A DNA stretch of 15,448 bases from Peptostreptococcaceae bacterium (GTDB lineage: Bacteria; Bacillota; Clostridia; Peptostreptococcales; Anaerovoracaceae): NCBI GenBank assembly GCA_016650115.1, contig JAENWI010000017.1, forward strand, positions 1 to 15,448, given 5' to 3'. Numbering within the stretch: position 1 is the first letter of the stretch; the number at the start of each line of letters is the position of its first letter. Shown one piece after another: positions 1 through 7,567 of the stretch. The notes beneath the pieces were generated by a model. That model did not search any database. It was not told where the DNA came from and was given only the letters and a program-made list of their open reading frames with translations. The position numbers and the translations under genes are program-made.

Positions 1-39
1 CCAGATGAAGGACCCAGATGAAGGACCCAGATGAAGGAG
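1..39. repeat. 13-bp tandem repeat, about 3 copies, at the window edge
   Basis: Three head-to-tail copies of CCAGATGAAGGAC occupy 1-13, 14-26 and 27-39; the last base of the third copy is G instead of C. The array begins at base 1, so more copies probably lie outside the window. The unit length is not a multiple of three, so it is unlikely to be a conserved coding repeat. It resembles an intergenic minisatellite. Confidence 0.85.
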
Positions 40-78
40 CGGTGCGAATTCATTATAAATGGGGAAATATAACATTTT

Positions 79-116
79 TTAACTCTAAAATGGTCCAGAA
101 TTAGCGTTAGAGTTAA
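79..116. repeat. 10-bp perfect inverted repeat
   Basis: TTAACTCTAA at 79-88 is the exact reverse complement of TTAGAGTTAA at 107-116, with an 18-base spacer. The arms are AT-rich and no T-run follows, so it does not look like a terminator. It could be the edge of a repeat element or a binding site. The core GAGTTAA recurs at 245-251 and 297-303. Confidence 0.55.
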
Positions 117-240
117 TGAAATGTGTTATATGTAAAGAATTTTAACTTTTTACAACATTAATTCAAGCGAAAAAGATAAATACTTAGATAAATGCCTTTT
201 ATATGAGGAATTTTTATACTTCTGGGAGTAATATAAAGGG

Positions 241-305
241 AAAAGAGTTAAAAGACTTAAAATGCTTAACTTCCTAGTGGTTTAAATTAGTAAAAAGAGT
301 TAAAA
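241..305 (+). repeat. Two direct copies of AAAAGAGTTAAAA
   Basis: The 13-mer AAAAGAGTTAAAA is present at 241-253 and again at 293-305, 52 bp apart. It shares its GAGTTAA core with the inverted repeat at 79-116, giving four occurrences of the core (both orientations) within 230 bases. Function is unknown. In AT-rich DNA some recurrence is expected, but 13 identical bases is more than background. Confidence 0.45.
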
Positions 306-423
306 TTAATGCTCGGGGGTGGCTCGTCGGCGTTTCAAATGTGACTTGTGGGTTTGAGGGCGTTTCAGGTTTGTATCAGGGTGCAAAGATGTATGGGCTA
401 GCATGAGAGTAGATGCACAATGT

Positions 424-531
424 ATGACCAGTCAGCAGGGATGCAAAATGACCAGTCAGCAGGGATGCAAAATAACCAGTCAGCATGGATGTAAAATAAC
501 CAGTCAGCAGGGATGTACAACGACCAGTCAG
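424..531 (+). repeat. 24-bp tandem repeat, four full copies plus a partial fifth
   Basis: Units are at 424-447, 448-471, 472-495 and 496-519, with a truncated fifth from 520 that lacks about 5 bases in its middle. Units 1 and 2 are identical; units 3 and 4 carry a few substitutions. Each unit contains ACCAGTCAGCA, and in units 1 and 2 the interrupted palindrome TGAC-CA-GTCA. The units abut with no spacers, so this is not a CRISPR array. The 24-bp unit is a multiple of three and reads through as a Cys-containing octapeptide (consensus TSQQGCKM) in the frame 403-546. That frame has no good ribosome binding site, so coding is doubtful. Confidence 0.9.
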
Positions 532-574
532 ATGCAATCCTGTTGAAATACAGGTATATATTTTTTTGCTAAGT

Positions 575-587
575 TATGATATAATAT
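575..587 (+). promoter_or_regulatory. Extended -10 promoter for typA
   Basis: TATAAT at 580-585 is preceded by TG at 577-578 with one base between, the extended -10 form. No good -35 hexamer is seen at 16-18 bp, which fits extended -10 promoters. Transcription would start near 592. That leaves about 8 bases before the ATG at 600 but about 32 bases before the ATG at 624, favouring the latter as the typA start. The 13 bases TATGATATAATAT recur exactly in front of the flavoprotein gene at 11620-11632. Confidence 0.65.
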
Positions 588-623
588 CAAGGTTAACGAA
601 TGAGTAAAAGAAAGCAGGAAAAC

Positions 624-2435
624 ATGAAAAACAAGAAAAAGATAATCAATATTGCGGTAATCGCCCACGTAGATGCAGGAAAGTCAACTTTGGTTGATGC
701 ATTGCTAGGACAAAGTGGCGTTTTTAGAGCAAACGAAGAAGTAATTGACTGTGTTATGGACAGTGATGATATTGAAAGAGAAAGAGGAATAACTATTTAT
801 TCTAAAAACTGTTCAATTATGCATGGAGACGTTAAAATAAACATAGTGGACACACCAGGACATGCGGATTTTTCATCCGAAGTGGAACGTATTATTAAGA
901 CAGTTGATACTGTAGTTTTATTGGTTGACTCCAGTGAAGGACCAATGCCACAGACAAGATTTGTGCTGCAGAAGTCATTGCAGCAGGGGCTCAACCCTAT
1001 TTTGCTAATCAATAAAATCGACAAAAAGGATGCAAGACCGGTAGAAGTTGTTGATATGGTTTATGAATTATTTATGGATTTGCATGCTAATGATCAACAG
1101 CTTGATTTCCCGATATTATATGGTATAGCAAAGCAGGGTATTGCAAAGAAAGAACTAGATGACGACAGCACAGATTTAACACCATTATTTGATACTATTA
1201 TTTCCCATGTCAAGCCTTATCCGAATCTTAACAAGGAACCATTGCAATTTCAGGTTTCAACATTAGCTTACGATGATTATATTGGCAGACTTGGTATTGG
1301 TAGAATTACAAAAGGAAAGATAAAAACTGGTCAAACAGTTGCAGTTGCAAAGGCTGATGGAAAAATTGTCCAGAGAAAAATAAATCAGTTGTTCACTTAT
1401 GTGGGGATGAAGAGAACATCAGTTGATTCCGCTGAATGCGGAGACATCGTTGTTGTTGCTGGAATTTCCGACATATCAATAGGTGAAACTATCTGTGATG
1501 AAAAAGATGTACAGCCGATGGAAATGATTCAAATAGAAGAGCCTACCCTTTCTATGAACTTTATGGTTAACAAGTCTCCATTTGCAGGCAAGGTTGGTAA
1601 ATTTGTCACTTCAAGACACATCAAAGAAAGACTGGATAAAGAGCTTGAAGTAAATGTTGGACTGATTGTTGAGGAAACAGAATCTACAGATAGCTTTAAG
1701 GTTTCAGGAAGAGGAGAACTTCATCTTTCCATATTAATCGAAAATATGAGAAGAGAAGGATATGAACTAGCTGTATCAAAACCTGAAGTTATCATGCATA
1801 AAGATGAAAAAGGCCATAAACTGGAACCTGTGGAGGAAGTAATTGTTACGGTTGCTGAACAGTATGCGGGAGCAGTCATATCAAAGTTGAATATCAGAAA
1901 AGGTATGATGAGACAAATGTCCAGCGAAAACGGTTATGCTAAAATAGAATATCTTGTTCCAACGAGAGGCCTGCTTGGTTATAGGACGGAATTCATTAAT
2001 GACACAAGGGGAGAAGGAACGATGGTAAGGCGGTTTGAAGATTTTGAACCACATAAGGGAGACATCCCTCAAAGGACCAACGGCGTTGCTATTGCTATAG
2101 AAGATGGTATTTCCACTCCTTATGCATTGTACAATATCAGTGAAAGAGTTCAATTGTTCATTGAACCAGGAACGAAAGTTTATGAAGGAATGATTGTTGG
2201 CATGAACAGCAGAAATGATGATATGGTTATCAATCCATGCAAGGCAAAGAAAGTAACCAATATGAGAGCTTCCGGTACTGACGATTCAGTAAAGTTGCCG
2301 CCGTACAGATCTTTTACCCTTGAAGAAGCACTTGAGTTTATTGATGATGATGAATTGGTTGAAATAGTGCCAAATGATATAAGACTTCGAAAAAAAGTGC
2401 TTAAAGAATTGGAAAGAAGAAGAAGCGGCAGGTAG
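624..2435 (+). CDS. typA: Translational GTPase TypA/BipA
   Basis: TypA (BipA) is a GTPase of the EF-G/LepA superfamily that binds the 70S ribosome and aids growth and 50S assembly under stress or cold. With the ATG at 624 the protein is 603 residues, near the family's usual 605-615. The G domain shows the P-loop AHVDAGKST (about residues 14-22), switch I with RGITI (about 54-58), DTPGHADF (about 76-83) with the catalytic His, and NKID (about 130-133). EF-G-like domains follow, then the TypA-specific C-terminal domain with LVPTRGLLGYRTEFINDTRG. An upstream in-frame ATG at 600 would add 8 residues. I prefer 624 because CAGGA lies 4-8 bases ahead of it and because the promoter leaves almost no leader before 600. 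The P-loop has Ala and Ser where most TypA proteins have HVDHGKTT. This form also occurs, as I recall, in other clostridial TypA. It is the first gene of the cluster. Confidence 0.95.
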   Translation: MKNKKKIINIAVIAHVDAGKSTLVDALLGQSGVFRANEEVIDCVMDSDDIERERGITIYSKNCSIMHGDVKINIVDTPGHADFSSEVERIIKTVDTVVLLVDSSEGPMPQTRFVLQKSLQQGLNPILLINKIDKKDARPVEVVDMVYELFMDLHANDQQLDFPILYGIAKQGIAKKELDDDSTDLTPLFDTIISHVKPYPNLNKEPLQFQVSTLAYDDYIGRLGIGRITKGKIKTGQTVAVAKADGKIVQRKINQLFTYVGMKRTSVDSAECGDIVVVAGISDISIGETICDEKDVQPMEMIQIEEPTLSMNFMVNKSPFAGKVGKFVTSRHIKERLDKELEVNVGLIVEETESTDSFKVSGRGELHLSILIENMRREGYELAVSKPEVIMHKDEKGHKLEPVEEVIVTVAEQYAGAVISKLNIRKGMMRQMSSENGYAKIEYLVPTRGLLGYRTEFINDTRGEGTMVRRFEDFEPHKGDIPQRTNGVAIAIEDGISTPYALYNISERVQLFIEPGTKVYEGMIVGMNSRNDDMVINPCKAKKVTNMRASGTDDSVKLPPYRSFTLEEALEFIDDDELVEIVPNDIRLRKKVLKELERRRSGR

Positions 2436-2452
2436 GAAAGGGAAGGTATATC

Positions 2453-2638
2453 ATGAATGGTAATGTGATAGGGTTGTTTTTATATTATTGGGTATTTATT
2501 ATAGGAGCTCTTTTTGCTCTTAAAATGTTTGGGGTAAATGACAGTTCGCAACTCATACCAATTTTGGCAGTAACAACGGTTTTTTATTTTGCCTTTCAAT
2601 TTATCAGAGGTAGAGCAAAGCAACGGAAAAATAAGTAA
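2453..2638 (+). CDS. Small two-helix membrane protein, function unknown
   Basis: A 61-residue protein I do not recognise. It has two hydrophobic stretches (about residues 5-25 and 34-51) separated by a short polar loop (GVNDSSQ), and ends in a strongly basic tail, RGRAKQRKNK. By the positive-inside rule both ends should be cytoplasmic, in a hairpin topology. The ATG at 2453 has GGGAAGG at about 2440-2446 as ribosome binding site, and the gene begins 17 bp after typA and ends 37 bp before pyk. This tight placement and the clear signal make it likely to be a real gene cotranscribed with its neighbours. It may be a small integral membrane regulator or an anchor, but nothing in the sequence fixes a role. 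Confidence 0.75.
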   Translation: MNGNVIGLFLYYWVFIIGALFALKMFGVNDSSQLIPILAVTTVFYFAFQFIRGRAKQRKNK

Positions 2639-2675
2639 TAACAAGTTGGAAGAACAAGTTAAGGAAGTGAAAGAA

Positions 2676-4124
2676 ATGGATATAGGAATAGGAAGTTTTA
2701 AAAGAACTAAAATAGTTGCAACAATAGGCCCGGCTTGTGAAGACAAAGAAACTTTAAAGGAAATGATTGACTCTGGAATGAATGTGGCCAGACTGAACTT
2801 TTCTCATGGCTCTCATGAAGAACAGAAGGTTAAGATTGAGACGATAAAGGAAGTCAGGAAGCAGCTGGGATTGAATATTGCCATATTACTGGATACTAAG
2901 GGGCCGGAGATTAGAACCGGGAAATTTTATAAACCGGAGATTCTCATCAATGAAGGTCAGATCTACAATCTTACTACCAGAGAGATGGTTGGCAACGAAG
3001 AGATGTGCAGTGTTACCTATAAAGATATTACACATGATTTATCAGTTGGGGACAGGGTTTTAATCGATGATGGGTTAATTGAACTGGAAACTCTTGAAAT
3101 TATAGGAGATGGTGTTAAGTGTATTGTTAAAAATACTGGTATATTGAAGGATAACAGGGGTGTGAACCTACCCGGTGTGAAATTAAATTTGCCATCTATT
3201 ACGGAAAAAGACTATGGAGATATTATTTTTGGAATTGAGAACGAGGTAGATTTTATAGCGGCATCTTTTGTGAGAAAAGCCAGTGATGTGGAAGAAATAA
3301 GGACGATATTAAAACATAACGGGGGCAGTTATATCAGAATAATTGCTAAAATCGAAAACGGAGAAGGCATAGAAAATATAGATGAGATTATCGAGGCTTC
3401 AGATGGAATCATGGTAGCCAGAGGAGACTTAGGCGTAGAAATACCCCAGGAGCAGGTACCTTTAGTACAGAAAAAAATAATTAAAAAATGTAATGCAGTG
3501 GGGAAACCTGTTATTACAGCAACACAAATGCTTGATTCAATGATTAGAAACCCAAGACCTACCAGAGCAGAGGTGGCGGATGTGGCAAATGCAATTTTTG
3601 ACGGGACTGATGCAATAATGCTTTCCGGTGAAACAGCAGTCGGAAAATACCCGGTTGAAGCAGTGAAAAGTATGAGCAAAATAGCCATTACCGTTGAAGA
3701 AAACATAGATTTCGAAGAAGTGATGCGACGAAACATTAGTCTTAGAGATGAAAGCATTACCAATGCAATCGGGCATGCAACCGTTGCAAGTTCCTATGGG
3801 TTGAAAGCCAGAGCCATTCTGGCACCAACAGCTTCCGGCGGAACGCCTATGATTATTTCTAAGTTCAGGCCAAAGGCACCAATTTTTGCCACTACTTCAA
3901 ATGAGGAAGTTGCAAGAAGACTGGCTCTCAGCTGGGGAGTAGAATGTCTGGTTATTGAATCTGCCGATACGGAAAGAGAGCTATTTATAAAGGCGATTGA
4001 AGCATTATCCAAAAGAGAAAAAATTAGGAAGAATGATGTTTTAATTATTACCGCAGGACTTCCTGTGGGCATAGAAGGCAATACAAACATGATGAGAATA
4101 CACATAGTAGGTAGAGAAATATAA
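2676..4124 (+). CDS. pyk: Pyruvate kinase
   Basis: Catalyses the last step of glycolysis: phosphoenolpyruvate plus ADP gives pyruvate plus ATP, in the cytoplasm. From the ATG at 2676 the protein has 482 residues. Family motifs in order: TKIVATIGPA (11-20), MNVARLNFSHG (35-45), LDTKGPEIRTG (72-82), the small B domain (about 85-180), IIAKIENGEGIENI with catalytic Lys225, MVARGDLGVEI (246-256), GKPVITATQMLDSM (276-289), PRPTRAEVADVANAI, and SGETAVGKYP (317-326). The C-terminal allosteric domain follows. It ends without the extra PEP-utilising (PEPut) domain that makes the Bacillus enzyme about 585 residues. The frame is open back to 2589, but that would overlap the preceding gene and add a non-homologous N-terminus. 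AAGGAA at 2661-2666 serves the ATG at 2676. dnaE begins 11 bp downstream. Confidence 0.97.
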   Translation: MDIGIGSFKRTKIVATIGPACEDKETLKEMIDSGMNVARLNFSHGSHEEQKVKIETIKEVRKQLGLNIAILLDTKGPEIRTGKFYKPEILINEGQIYNLTTREMVGNEEMCSVTYKDITHDLSVGDRVLIDDGLIELETLEIIGDGVKCIVKNTGILKDNRGVNLPGVKLNLPSITEKDYGDIIFGIENEVDFIAASFVRKASDVEEIRTILKHNGGSYIRIIAKIENGEGIENIDEIIEASDGIMVARGDLGVEIPQEQVPLVQKKIIKKCNAVGKPVITATQMLDSMIRNPRPTRAEVADVANAIFDGTDAIMLSGETAVGKYPVEAVKSMSKIAITVEENIDFEEVMRRNISLRDESITNAIGHATVASSYGLKARAILAPTASGGTPMIISKFRPKAPIFATTSNEEVARRLALSWGVECLVIESADTERELFIKAIEALSKREKIRKNDVLIITAGLPVGIEGNTNMMRIHIVGREI

Positions 4125-4135
4125 GGATATAAGTA

Positions 4136-7100
4136 ATGGCATTTACCCATCTTCACGTACATACAGAATATAGTCTTTTGGATGGAGCGGCACGAATAAG
4201 TGACCTTATTGCACATGCAAAAGAAATGGGTATGGACTCCTTGGCGATAACAGACCATGGAGTAATGTTTGGTGTCATTGATTTTTACAAGGAAGCAAAG
4301 AAACAGGGAATAAAGCCTATTATTGGTTGTGAAGTATATACGGCTGCAAGATCCAAGGAAGATAAAGACTCTGATAAAGATAAATATCAGGGTCATCTTG
4401 TTTTACTGGCAAAGGACGAAGAGGGCTATAAAAACCTGATTAAAATAGTTTCTGAAGGCTTTACAAAAGGATTTTATTATAAACCAAGAGTTGATAAAAA
4501 ATTACTTCGGGAGCACAGCAAGGGAATTATTGCTCTTTCTGCCTGCCTGGCAGGAGAAATACAAAGAAAGCTGATGAATAGAGATTACGAAGGTGCCAAA
4601 ACAGAAGCGTTGGAACTTTTGGGAATATTTGGCGAAGGAAATTTTTATTTGGAAATTCAGGACCAAGGACTTGAAGAAGAACTGGCTATTTTACCGGATA
4701 TGGAACGGCTTCATCTGGAAACAGGGATCCCTTTTGTTGCCACAAATGATGTCCATTATGTCAGACAGGAAGATGCGGAAGCCCATGATGTTCTTCTTTG
4801 CATTCAAACCGCAACAAACGTGGATGATGAAAAAAGAATGAGATTCCCTAATGACCAGTTTTATTTAAAATCAGCAACAGAAATGGAAAAAATATTTGCC
4901 AGATTTCCAGAGGCAATCAGCAATACAGCTGTTATTGCAGAAGCATGCAATGTGGACTTTACATTTGGAAAGCTCCACCTTCCTGATTTCATATCACCCG
5001 AAGGTAAAACGAATGAAGAGTATTTAAGAGAATTATGTGAATCCGGACTTGATGACCGATATGGGGAGTTGAGTCAGGAGCTGAAAGACCGATTTGAATA
5101 TGAGCTGGAAACCATTATAAAAATGGGTTATATAGAATATTTTCTGATTGTCTGGGATTTTATTAACTATGCCAAGAAAAACGGAATAATGGTTGGTCCT
5201 GGAAGAGGGTCTGCAGCCGGCAGTATAGTTGCTTATGCACTTAAAATAACGGATATTGATCCAATTAAATATGGACTTATTTTTGAACGTTTTTTAAACC
5301 CTGAAAGAATAAGCATGCCTGATATCGATATAGACTTTTGCTATGAAAGACGGCAAGAGGTTATTAATTATGTTATCGAAAAATATGGTGAGGATAAGGT
5401 TGCTCAAATTATTACTTTCGGCACGATGAAGGCAAAAGCGGCGGTAAGGGATGTTGGAAGAGCTTTAAATATGAGTTACGGTGAGGTTGATGCAATAGCA
5501 AAGGCAATTCCTTTCGAATTAAAAATGACGATATCAAAGGCGATGGATATGAATCCTGACCTTAGACAGATGTATGAAAAAGATAAGAATATAGCAAAAG
5601 TTTTAGATATGGCGAAAGCTCTTGAAGGGCTTTCCAGACATGCATCAACACATGCTGCCGGTGTCGTGATTTCTAAAAAAAATATCAATGAATATGTCCC
5701 GTTATATCTTTCTGATAAAGGGATTTCAACACAGTTTACAATGAATACAATTGAGGAACTTGGACTTCTGAAGATGGACTTCTTAGGCCTTAGAAATTTA
5801 ACGGTTATCAGAGATGCGCTTGAATCAATCGAAGAAAATCATGGTAGAAAAATTAATTTTTCTAAGATGGATTATGATGACCCGAAGGTTTACGAATTAA
5901 TAAGCGCCGGAAATACGCAAGGAATCTTCCAACTTGAAAGTGGTGGAATGACTCAATTCATGAAGAATCTTAAGCCTGACTGTTTTGAGGATATTGTTGC
6001 GGGGATTTCATTATACAGACCCGGACCAATGAATTCCATTCCAACATACATAGAAAATAAAAAGAATCCAAAGGATGTAAAATATCTGCATGAAAGCCTG
6101 GAACCCATTCTATCGGTTACATACGGCTGCCTTGTCTATCAGGAGCAGGTCATGCAGATTGTAAGAGATTTAGCAGGATATTCCTATGGAAGAAGTGACC
6201 TGGTAAGAAGAGCAATGAGCAAGAAGAAAATGGATGTTATGCTTGAGGAACAGGAACATTTTGTAAAGGGAGCAGTAGAAAACAAGCATATGTCGCCGGC
6301 AGTCGCTAAAGAAATTTTTGGACAGATGATCAGTTTTGCTGAATATGCATTTAATAAATCGCATGCTGCAGCCTATGCAGTAATAGCTTACGAAACTGCT
6401 TACCTGAAGGCTTATTATCCGGTTGAGTTTATGGCTGCCCTTATGACAAGCGTAATAGGGGATTCCGCGCAGATAGCAAAATACATAAGAAATTGTAATG
6501 AAATGCAAATACAGGTACTGCCGCCATGCGTGGCAGGGAGTAATAAAAAATTCACCGTTGTTGGAGATGAAATTAGATTTGGACTTCTTGGTGTGAAGAA
6601 TGTGGGCGAGGGAGTTATTAATGCCATCATAAAAATGCGAAATGAAAAAGGCATTCCAAATGATATCTTTCAGTTTATTAACAACATCGATATCCAGGAA
6701 GTGAACAAAAAAGCCTTCGAAAGTCTTATAAAAGCAGGAGCATTTGATTGTATCAATGAAAACAGAGCCCAGCTTATGGCTGTTTATGAAAAACTGATCG
6801 AATCCGCTCAAAATAATAATAGAAAAAATATAGAGGGGCAAATGTCATTATTTCAGATCAATATTGAAGAAATGTCTGCACCAGGTTCCGCTTCTGTACT
6901 TCCACAGGTTACAAATTTTTCAAAAGACACCTTAATAGCACTGGAAAAGGAGATGCTTGGCGTGTATATTACAGGACACCCGTTAAAGGATTATGAAGAG
7001 CAAATTGAAAAAATTGCCACCATCACCTCTGATGAACTGTCTCATGTGGAAACAAATGAACATATTGTAGATGGAATGAAAGTAACGATGGCGGGTATTA

Positions 7101-7567
7101 TAAGCGGAAAGAAGATTCTGGTAACCAAAAGCAATAAACAGATGGCGTTCCTTGACCTTGAGGACCTTTATGGTATTGTTGAAGTCATTGTATTCCCGAA
7201 TGTATATGAAAGATGTATACAAAGCATCAAAGAGGATCATGTGGTTGTGGTTAAGGGGACCATCAACTTTAAGGAAGATGAGCAACCAAAGCTTATGGCA
7301 GAAAAAATATTTGACTTAAATTTAGAAGAAGAAGTTTTGATTTCAGAATCCTTGAAAATTAGTATTCCGGAGGATTTAAACGAGACTGATGCACTTTCAG
7401 CATTGAAAGAGGTATTGATTGCACATAAAGGAAATACGCCGGTTATTATTAAAATAGACAGAACAGGAAAAAGGTTCAAGGCCAGCAAAGATCTTTGGGT
7501 AAGTCTAAGCATTTTGCTGAAAGAAAAGCTTGAGGATATAGGATTCATTCTGGAGGATGAAATATGA
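4136..7567 (+). CDS. dnaE: DNA polymerase III subunit alpha (DnaE)
   Basis: Replicative C-family DNA polymerase, 1143 residues. In Firmicutes DnaE normally works with PolC, extending RNA primers at the fork. The N-terminal PHP domain starts HLHVHTEYS (5-13) and has all nine metal-ligand positions: H7, H9, D16, H41, E66, H87, C137, D205 and H207. The palm carries PGRGSAAGS and PDIDIDF (395-401, catalytic D398 and D400 by alignment) and a third Asp in LLKMDFLGL (D548). Fingers follow (SGGMTQFMKNLKP; EYAFNKSHAAAYAVIAYETA), then a helix-hairpin-helix region, a clamp-binding-like QMSLF (902-906) and a C-terminal OB fold (about 995-1070). The start ATG has AAGGAT at 4123-4128, overlapping the pyk stop. 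The last 4 bp overlap pfkA (ATGA), which implies translational coupling. No inactivating change is seen. Confidence 0.97.
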   Translation: MAFTHLHVHTEYSLLDGAARISDLIAHAKEMGMDSLAITDHGVMFGVIDFYKEAKKQGIKPIIGCEVYTAARSKEDKDSDKDKYQGHLVLLAKDEEGYKNLIKIVSEGFTKGFYYKPRVDKKLLREHSKGIIALSACLAGEIQRKLMNRDYEGAKTEALELLGIFGEGNFYLEIQDQGLEEELAILPDMERLHLETGIPFVATNDVHYVRQEDAEAHDVLLCIQTATNVDDEKRMRFPNDQFYLKSATEMEKIFARFPEAISNTAVIAEACNVDFTFGKLHLPDFISPEGKTNEEYLRELCESGLDDRYGELSQELKDRFEYELETIIKMGYIEYFLIVWDFINYAKKNGIMVGPGRGSAAGSIVAYALKITDIDPIKYGLIFERFLNPERISMPDIDIDFCYERRQEVINYVIEKYGEDKVAQIITFGTMKAKAAVRDVGRALNMSYGEVDAIAKAIPFELKMTISKAMDMNPDLRQMYEKDKNIAKVLDMAKALEGLSRHASTHAAGVVISKKNINEYVPLYLSDKGISTQFTMNTIEELGLLKMDFLGLRNLTVIRDALESIEENHGRKINFSKMDYDDPKVYELISAGNTQGIFQLESGGMTQFMKNLKPDCFEDIVAGISLYRPGPMNSIPTYIENKKNPKDVKYLHESLEPILSVTYGCLVYQEQVMQIVRDLAGYSYGRSDLVRRAMSKKKMDVMLEEQEHFVKGAVENKHMSPAVAKEIFGQMISFAEYAFNKSHAAAYAVIAYETAYLKAYYPVEFMAALMTSVIGDSAQIAKYIRNCNEMQIQVLPPCVAGSNKKFTVVGDEIRFGLLGVKNVGEGVINAIIKMRNEKGIPNDIFQFINNIDIQEVNKKAFESLIKAGAFDCINENRAQLMAVYEKLIESAQNNNRKNIEGQMSLFQINIEEMSAPGSASVLPQVTNFSKDTLIALEKEMLGVYITGHPLKDYEEQIEKIATITSDELSHVETNEHIVDGMKVTMAGIISGKKILVTKSNKQMAFLDLEDLYGIVEVIVFPNVYERCIQSIKEDHVVVVKGTINFKEDEQPKLMAEKIFDLNLEEEVLISESLKISIPEDLNETDALSALKEVLIAHKGNTPVIIKIDRTGKRFKASKDLWVSLSILLKEKLEDIGFILEDEI

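Larger units (their letters stand above)
40..574. other. Gene-free, repeat-rich leader upstream of typA
   Basis: About 535 bases without a convincing gene. Positions 40-308 are very AT-rich. Positions 309-420 are visibly richer in G and C, and the 9-mer GGCGTTTCA occurs there twice, at 329-337 and 359-367, 30 bp apart. A 24-bp tandem array follows at 424-531. I see no rRNA, tRNA, T-box or riboswitch that I can name, and no rho-independent terminator for an upstream gene. The mixture of local repeats suggests an interspersed intergenic repeat element or an expanding minisatellite region. Confidence 0.6.

Noticed and set aside
424..531. Possible CRISPR array
   Set aside because: The 24-bp units abut with no unique spacers and no cas gene is present; this is a simple tandem repeat.
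600..623. Eight-residue N-terminal extension of TypA from ATG 600
   Set aside because: Too close to the predicted transcription start, no good ribosome binding site, and outside the family's usual N-terminus.
2589..2675. N-terminal extension of pyruvate kinase
   Set aside because: Overlaps the small membrane protein gene in another frame and has no resemblance to Pyk; ATG 2676 has a suitable AAGGAA upstream.
3329..3763. Long minus-strand open frame inside pyk
   Set aside because: Hydrophobic shadow of the conserved pyk coding strand with no ribosome binding site or family resemblance.
3794..4396. 200-codon minus-strand frame across the pyk-dnaE junction
   Set aside because: Antisense to two clearly coding regions; composition is that of a shadow frame.
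6170..6841. 223-codon minus-strand frame inside dnaE
   Set aside because: Antisense to the conserved polymerase fingers; no recognisable domain.
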